DNA of 19,012 nt from CAVPEW01 sp050247895 (lineage in GTDB: Bacteria > Actinomycetota > Acidimicrobiia > Acidimicrobiales > VFJN01). This document shows, piece by piece, positions 15,290-19,012 of the stretch; the first letter of the stretch is position 1, and the number at the start of each line of letters is the position of its first letter. A program made the position numbers and the translations under genes. The notes beneath the pieces were generated by a model. It made no database searches and was not told where the DNA came from. It was given only the letters and a program-made list of their open reading frames with translations. The stretch spans positions 1-19,012 of the forward strand of contig JBFWTJ010000030.1 of assembly GCA_050247895.1 (NCBI GenBank), given 5' to 3'.

Positions 15290-16438
15290 TCAGGGCTCCT
15301 CGGCCACGGCGGCCAGGGTGACGCCCCGGTGGGCGGCCAGGCGCTCGGCCTGCTCGTCGAGCGCGGCGCGGGTCCGGCGGGACAGCGGGCCCCAGGGCTG
15401 GATGCGCACGGTCAGCTTCGAGCCGGCGGCCCGGGGCCGCCACGTGCCCACGACCTCGCCGTCGACGACGATCGCGCCGGGCCGGCCCAGGATGCGCCAC
15501 AGGTCCTTGCGCCCGGCCTCGTCGGGCACGGTCAGCTCCCGGTCGCGGCCCTGGAGGTAGGGGTCGTGCGAGCCGAGCAGGCGCAGGTCGCCCGGTGCCG
15601 GGCCGTCCGCCGCGCCGGCCAGGGCGCCGAGGTCGTCGGCCAGCAGGTGGCGGGGCCCGTCCCGGCCGGGGGCCTCGCCGGCCACGGCGACCTCCACCGC
15701 GTCGGCCGGCCAGCGGGCCTTGACCTCCTTCAGCGGGGCGTCGAGGTAGGCGGCGACGTCGCGGAACCGGGCCGGGCCGAAGAACCGCAGGTAGCCCCGG
15801 ATCACGTCGTGGCCATCGTCCGCCTCACCGGCCAGGTGCCCCAGCATCGGTGCCCGCAGGCCCGGGATGCGGCGCAGGACGGGCGGTGAGGTCCCGGGCT
15901 CCAGCTCGAGGCCGGCCTGGAGGGCGGCGAGCCGGAAGGTCATCTCGTAGGGGTGGACGGCGTCGCAGGGCCGGCAGTAGCGCAGGAAGGGTTCGTCGAG
16001 CACCGCGGTGAGCCCGCTGGACACGTCGCCCTTGACCACCGGCCGGGCCGCCAGGCGGCGCATCTGGCCGGCCACGGTGCCGAGCGCGTCGATGACCGGG
16101 ATCCCCGCCGCCTTCAGCGACTTGGCCGCGTCGAAGATCCGCTTGGCCGCGTCGGCCTCCGAGTAGGGCGCGGTGGCCACCGCCACGGCACCCGCGGCGG
16201 CCCGGTCGTAGGCGTGCGGGGCACCCCGCAGGGTCCAGGCGTAGACCAGCGCGGCCGGGTCGAGCGCCTCGACGCCCCGGTTGGCCAGGGCCCAGCCCAC
16301 GCCGTCGGTCCCCGTGTCCTGCACGCCCTGGGCCAGCAGGGCCAGCTCGGTCGGATCGGCCACCGAGCCGGCCGGCCGGTCCAGGTCGTGGCGGTGGAAC
16401 CGGTAGCGCAGGACGTCGGCGCGGGTGACCTCGCTCAC
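15290..16438 (-). CDS. Winged-helix HTH_42 (DUF1006/AlkZ-like DNA glycosylase family) protein
   Basis: The 382-residue protein fits the HTH_42 winged-helix family, which includes DNA glycosylases that unhook interstrand crosslinks or remove bulky alkyl adducts (AlkZ, YcaQ). Typical elements are TRADVLRYRFHRHDL at the N-terminus, LLAQGVQDTG (34-43), VYAWTLRGAPHAYDR, the middle RYLRFFGPARFRDVAAYL helix-turn-helix and the C-terminal LLGSHDPYLQGRDR, PGAIVVDGEVVGTWRPR. The strict Q-x-Q/D catalytic motif of AlkZ/YcaQ is not obvious; here it reads Q37-G-V-Q40-D-T, so glycosylase activity is uncertain. The GTG start has no Shine-Dalgarno sequence, but TACCGT ends 6 nt upstream, suggesting a leaderless mRNA. 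It follows the MFS gene on the same strand by 44 bp and converges with the AI-2E gene. A role in tolerance to DNA-damaging compounds alongside the pump is a hypothesis. Confidence 0.8.
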   Translation of the reverse strand: MSEVTRADVLRYRFHRHDLDRPAGSVADPTELALLAQGVQDTGTDGVGWALANRGVEALDPAALVYAWTLRGAPHAYDRAAAGAVAVATAPYSEADAAKRIFDAAKSLKAAGIPVIDALGTVAGQMRRLAARPVVKGDVSSGLTAVLDEPFLRYCRPCDAVHPYEMTFRLAALQAGLELEPGTSPPVLRRIPGLRAPMLGHLAGEADDGHDVIRGYLRFFGPARFRDVAAYLDAPLKEVKARWPADAVEVAVAGEAPGRDGPRHLLADDLGALAGAADGPAPGDLRLLGSHDPYLQGRDRELTVPDEAGRKDLWRILGRPGAIVVDGEVVGTWRPRAAGSKLTVRIQPWGPLSRRTRAALDEQAERLAAHRGVTLAAVAEEP

Positions 16439-16444
16439 CCCGCC

Positions 16445-16450
16445 ACGGTA
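16445..16450 (-). promoter_or_regulatory. Probable -10 box (TACCGT) for a leaderless HTH_42 mRNA
   Basis: On the minus strand TACCGT is followed by 6 nt and then the GTG start at 16438. This is the same geometry as TAGCCT-6 nt-GTG of the second tetR gene. It implies the gene can be transcribed separately from the upstream MFS gene, and without a leader. Confidence 0.45.
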
Positions 16451-16482
16451 GGTCCCGGGCGGCGTGGGCGAGGCCCCGTCGG

Positions 16483-18081
16483 TCAGGCCTCGGCCAGGGC
16501 GGGGTCGCCGGGCAGGACCTCGGGCGGCTCGACGGCGAGCGCGTCGGAGTCGTGCGCCGCGTCGGGCAGGGCCCGCCAGGCCAGCAGCGCGGCGGCGGCC
16601 ACGATGGCGGCGGCGACGGTCAGCGAGATGGAGAACCCGCTCATCCAGGCGTCGCGGGCGGCCTGGCCCAGGGTCGCCCCGGCCGATCCGCCGGCCCGCT
16701 CGGCCACGCCCAGGGCACCGGCCAGCGAGGAGGTCGCCGCGTCACGGGCCGCGTCGGGCAGGGCCTGCACGGTGGGGGCCAGCTCGTGGGCGTAGCGCGA
16801 GGCCAGCAGGCTGCCGAACACGGCGACGCCGAGCGAGCCGCCCAGCTCGCGGGTGGTGTCGTTCATGGCCGAGCCCATCCCGGCCTGAGCTCGGGGCACG
16901 GCCGACATCAGCAGGTCGGTGGTCGGCGCCATGGCCAGGCCCATGCCGGCCGCCGAGAGGCCCAGGGCGACCAGGAGCTGGACGTAGGGCGAGCTCGAGG
17001 TCAGCGTGGCCATGGTGGCCATGCCCATGCCGAGCAGGAGCATCCCGGCGGTGACCACGTTGCTCTTGCCGAAGCGGGCCACCAGCCGGGCCGAGCGGGG
17101 CGCGACCAGGACCAGCACGACCGAGACCGGCAGCATGCGCACCGCCGAGCCGAGCGGCGTGTACCCGTAGACGAGCTGGAGGAGCAGGCTGACGCTGAAG
17201 AAGGTGCCCATGAGGGCGAAGAAGACCAGCGTGAGGGTCAGCGAGGACACGCCGAAGGCCGGGATGCGGAACAGCCGCACGTCGAGCATGGGGTGCGGGG
17301 CCCGCAGCTCCCACAGGGCGAACACGGCCATGACGGCGAGCCCGCCGGCCAGCACGCCCACGGTCTCGGCCGACAGCCAGCCGTGGGTCGGCGCCTCGAT
17401 CAGGGCGTAGACGATCGTGGACAGGCCCACGGTCGACAGGACCGCGCCCACGACGTCGATGGGCGTGCGGTGCGGGTTGCGGCTGCGGGGCACGATCAGC
17501 GACACCGCGACCAGCGACACGGCCACCACGGGCACGTTCACGGCGAACACCGCGTGCCACGAGTAGTGCTCGAGGAGGAAGCCGCTGAGCACGGGGCCCA
17601 GGGCGGTGCCACCGCCGCTGATGCCGGCCCAGGTGGCCACTGCCTTGGCCCGCTCGTGGGGCGGGAACACGTTGGTCAGGATCGACAGGGTGGCCGGCAT
17701 GACCAGCGCGCCGCCGACGCCCATGACGGCGCGGATGGCGATGAGCTGGCCGGGTGAGTCGGCGAAGAGGGTGGCGGCCAGGGCGCTGAGGCCGAACACG
17801 GCCATCCCGGCCTGGAGGAAGCCCTTGCGGCCGAACCGGTCGCCCAGGGTGCCGGCGGTGAAGAGCAGCCCGGCGAACACCAGCGAGTAGGCGTCGACCA
17901 GCCACTGGAGGTCGGACTGCGAGGCGCCGACCTCGGCGCTGAGGGTGGGCAGGGCCACGTTCATCGACGTGTTGGCCACCATCACCACGACCAGGCTCAG
18001 GCACAGGACGCCGAGGATCTTCCAGCGCCGCCGGTGGATCTCGGGGTCCTGGTCCAGGCGGGCGTCGGTGGTTCCGTGCAT
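16483..18081 (-). CDS. DHA2-type MFS drug efflux transporter (EmrB/QacA family)
   Basis: The 532-residue membrane protein has the size and about 14 hydrophobic segments of the DHA2 drug:H+ antiporters. It shows TSMNVALPTLSAEVG in the first membrane segment region (38-52), DLQWLVDAYSLVFAGLLFTAG (57-77), MFS motif A GTLGDRFGRKG (78-88) and antiporter motif C LGPVLSGFLLE (161-171). The acidic residue often present in helix 1 (LDxTxxNVALP) is replaced (VANTSMNVALP), which may alter cation specificity. ATG 18081 has GAAGGA 4 nt upstream (18086-18091). It is divergent from a TetR gene across 94 bp containing a clear palindrome, so the repressor probably controls it and the exported compound is probably the inducer. 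The C-terminal tail after the last helix is acidic. The substrate is unknown; lipophilic drugs or a secreted metabolite are usual. Confidence 0.92.
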   Translation of the reverse strand: MHGTTDARLDQDPEIHRRRWKILGVLCLSLVVVMVANTSMNVALPTLSAEVGASQSDLQWLVDAYSLVFAGLLFTAGTLGDRFGRKGFLQAGMAVFGLSALAATLFADSPGQLIAIRAVMGVGGALVMPATLSILTNVFPPHERAKAVATWAGISGGGTALGPVLSGFLLEHYSWHAVFAVNVPVVAVSLVAVSLIVPRSRNPHRTPIDVVGAVLSTVGLSTIVYALIEAPTHGWLSAETVGVLAGGLAVMAVFALWELRAPHPMLDVRLFRIPAFGVSSLTLTLVFFALMGTFFSVSLLLQLVYGYTPLGSAVRMLPVSVVLVLVAPRSARLVARFGKSNVVTAGMLLLGMGMATMATLTSSSPYVQLLVALGLSAAGMGLAMAPTTDLLMSAVPRAQAGMGSAMNDTTRELGGSLGVAVFGSLLASRYAHELAPTVQALPDAARDAATSSLAGALGVAERAGGSAGATLGQAARDAWMSGFSISLTVAAAIVAAAALLAWRALPDAAHDSDALAVEPPEVLPGDPALAEA

Positions 18082-18130
18082 CGTTTCCTTCTCGTCGGTC
18101 CGGTGACGACTTCGTGACAGTGATGACCAA

Positions 18131-18144
18131 TGGCAGAACTGCCA
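18131..18144. promoter_or_regulatory. Palindromic operator between the MFS and tetR genes
   Basis: TGGCAG-AA-CTGCCA is a perfect inverted repeat with 6-bp arms, roughly midway in the 94-bp divergent intergenic region and about 20 bp upstream of the TAGCCT box of the tetR gene. This is the expected place for the operator of a divergently transcribed TetR repressor. Binding is inferred. Confidence 0.6.
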
Positions 18145-18163
18145 CGATTATTCCGACCGGGGG

Positions 18164-18169
18164 TAGCCT
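18164..18169 (+). promoter_or_regulatory. Probable -10 box (TAGCCT) for a leaderless tetR mRNA
   Basis: TAGCCT fits TANNNT and ends 6 nt before the GTG at 18176. No Shine-Dalgarno sequence precedes the GTG, so the transcript is probably leaderless. No clear -10 for the divergent MFS gene was found on the minus strand. Confidence 0.5.
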
Positions 18170-18175
18170 GCGGGC

Positions 18176-18790
18176 GTGTCGACGGTCACGGTGCCGCTCT
18201 CGCGCCGGGAACGGCGGGTCCGCGAGACCCGCCAGGCGATCGTCGCCGCCGCCGAGTCGCTGTTCCGGGCCCAGGGCTACGGCCCGACCACCATCGAGCA
18301 GATCGCCGAGCGGGCCGACGTCGCCCCCCGCACCTTCTTCCGCTACTTCCCGACCAAGGAGAGCGTGCTCTTCGCCGACGCGCCGGACCGCCGCCGGCGC
18401 ATGGTCGAGGCCCTCGAGGCCCGCCCGGCCACCGAGCACCCGTTCACCTCGATGGTCGCGGTGGTCCGGTCCTTCGCCGACGAGGTGGGCCACGACGTGG
18501 CCGGCAAGGCGCTCCGGCACCGCATCGCGGCCGAGCACGAGTCGGTCCGGGCCTACGAGCGCCTCGTGCTCGAGACCGAGACCGCCGACGCCGTGGTCGG
18601 CTTCGTGGCCCGGCGGCTCGGGGTCGACCCCGACCAGGACCCCCGGCCCCGCGTCTGGGCCGGCATCGCCATGACCACCTTCGGGGCCGGCTACCGGTCC
18701 TGGATGGACGGCGGCCAGAAGGGCACCCTGCGCCGGGCCTTCGACCGGTCCCTGTCCGCGGCCGTCGCCGCCCTCGACGCCATCCCCTGA
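18176..18790 (+). CDS. TetR/AcrR-family regulator, probable repressor of the divergent MFS pump
   Basis: The 204-residue protein carries a textbook TetR DNA-binding domain: RETRQAIVAAAESLFRAQGYGPTT (16-39), then IEQIAERADVAPRTFFRYFPTKESVLF, with the recognition helix in APRTFFRYFPTK. The C-terminal domain is helical (VRSFADEVGHDVAGKALRHRI; WAGIAMTTFGAGYRSWMDGG), matching the common TetR_C arrangement of regulators beside MFS pumps. The GTG start is fixed by the N-terminal alignment and the TAGCCT box 6 nt upstream. It is divergent from the DHA2 pump gene, with TGGCAGAACTGCCA between them. Its downstream end runs within 8 bp into a 91-bp tandem repeat with hairpins, which may terminate it. It is distinct in sequence from the TetR at 5934. 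Confidence 0.92.
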   Translation: MSTVTVPLSRRERRVRETRQAIVAAAESLFRAQGYGPTTIEQIAERADVAPRTFFRYFPTKESVLFADAPDRRRRMVEALEARPATEHPFTSMVAVVRSFADEVGHDVAGKALRHRIAAEHESVRAYERLVLETETADAVVGFVARRLGVDPDQDPRPRVWAGIAMTTFGAGYRSWMDGGQKGTLRRAFDRSLSAAVAALDAIP

Positions 18791-18798
18791 CCGGCCCC

Positions 18799-19012
18799 GG
18801 CGCCCGCGCCACCGGGGCTGTCCGGCCCCTGCGGGACCTCACAGGGCTTCCCTGGGGCTGCGCCCCAGACCCGGCCCGTCGGGCGGGCTGGCGCCCGCGC
18901 CACCGGGGCTGTCCGGTCCCTGCGGGACCTCACAGGGCTGCCCTGGGGCTGCGCCCCAGACCCGGCCCGTGGGGCGGGCTGGCGCCCGCGCCACCGGGGC
19001 TGGCCGGTCCCT
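18799..19012. repeat. 91-bp tandem repeat, at least 2.3 copies, running off the window
   Basis: Copies begin at 18799, 18890 and 18981 (the last cut by the window edge), each opening GGCGCCCGCGCCACCGGGGC. The two full copies differ at three positions. Each contains a perfect 17-nt hairpin CTGGGGC-TGC-GCCCCAG and a CCCTG/CAGGG pair. The junction between copies 1 and 2 forms GCGGGC-TGGC-GCCCGC (18883-18898). The period is not a multiple of three and no gene is seen. It resembles a REP/BIME-like intergenic element lying directly after the tetR stop. Confidence 0.8.
18852..18868 (+). terminator. Hairpin in repeat copy 1, possible terminator of the second tetR
   Basis: CTGGGGC-TGC-GCCCCAG is a perfect 7-bp stem with a 3-nt loop, 61 bp after the tetR stop. 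An identical copy sits at 18943-18959. No T-run follows. The stem is symmetric, so it could act on transcripts from either side. Confidence 0.4.

Noticed and set aside
16450..16462. A further regulator site, AGGTCCCGGG, at the HTH_42 promoter
   Set aside because: Only the AGGTCC half matches the 13-bp motif; the other arm lacks T and CTAG. A match this short is expected by chance in this base composition.
18799..19012. The 91-bp repeats as a CRISPR or coding repeat
   Set aside because: Copies abut with no unique spacers, and the period is not a multiple of three. Open frames here are low-complexity shadows.

Overview
The window is about 19 kb of very GC-rich bacterial DNA with strong G/C preference at third codon positions, frequent GTG/TTG starts, TANNNT-type -10 boxes placed just upstream of several start codons, and a sortase-anchored surface protein. 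This points to a high-GC actinobacterium, possibly of the Acidimicrobiia type. That placement is an inference from style, not from a marker gene. No rRNA, tRNA, transposase, integrase or CRISPR array was seen.

Layout. (1) 1-228: the end of an unrecognised gene running into the window. (2) 225-2821, minus strand: a solute-binding lipoprotein gene translationally coupled (ATGA) to a CPA2-type cation/proton antiporter. (3) 2873-5880, plus strand: a compact probable operon of a small lipoprotein, a DcuA/DcuB-family C4-dicarboxylate transporter and an N-formylglutamate amidohydrolase-family enzyme. (4) 5934-6566: a TetR-family regulator. (5) 6567-6828: a regulatory region with a 17-bp-periodic array of palindromes. 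(6) 6829-14115: a 2428-residue secreted, multidomain surface protein ending in LPRTG, a membrane segment and a basic tail. (7) 14186-15283: an AI-2E-family membrane protein. (8) 15290-16438, minus: a winged-helix HTH_42 (AlkZ-like) protein. (9) 16483-18081, minus: a DHA2-type MFS efflux pump, divergent from (10) 18176-18790: its probable TetR repressor. (11) 18799 to the end: a 91-bp tandem repeat rich in hairpins.

The most interesting part is 5882-6830. At least four, probably five, 13-bp near-palindromes (best copies ACTAGGACCTAGT) follow each other at exactly 17 bp upstream of the giant surface-protein gene. The last copies cover its likely promoter. The same core (AGGTCCTAG) overlaps the -10 box of the adjacent tetR gene. 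This suggests a self-contained switch: one TetR regulator controls itself through a single site and the giant cell-surface protein through a multi-site array. The second TetR/MFS pair is a classical divergent efflux module with a clear palindromic operator, and the AlkZ-like gene behind the pump could belong to the same resistance theme.
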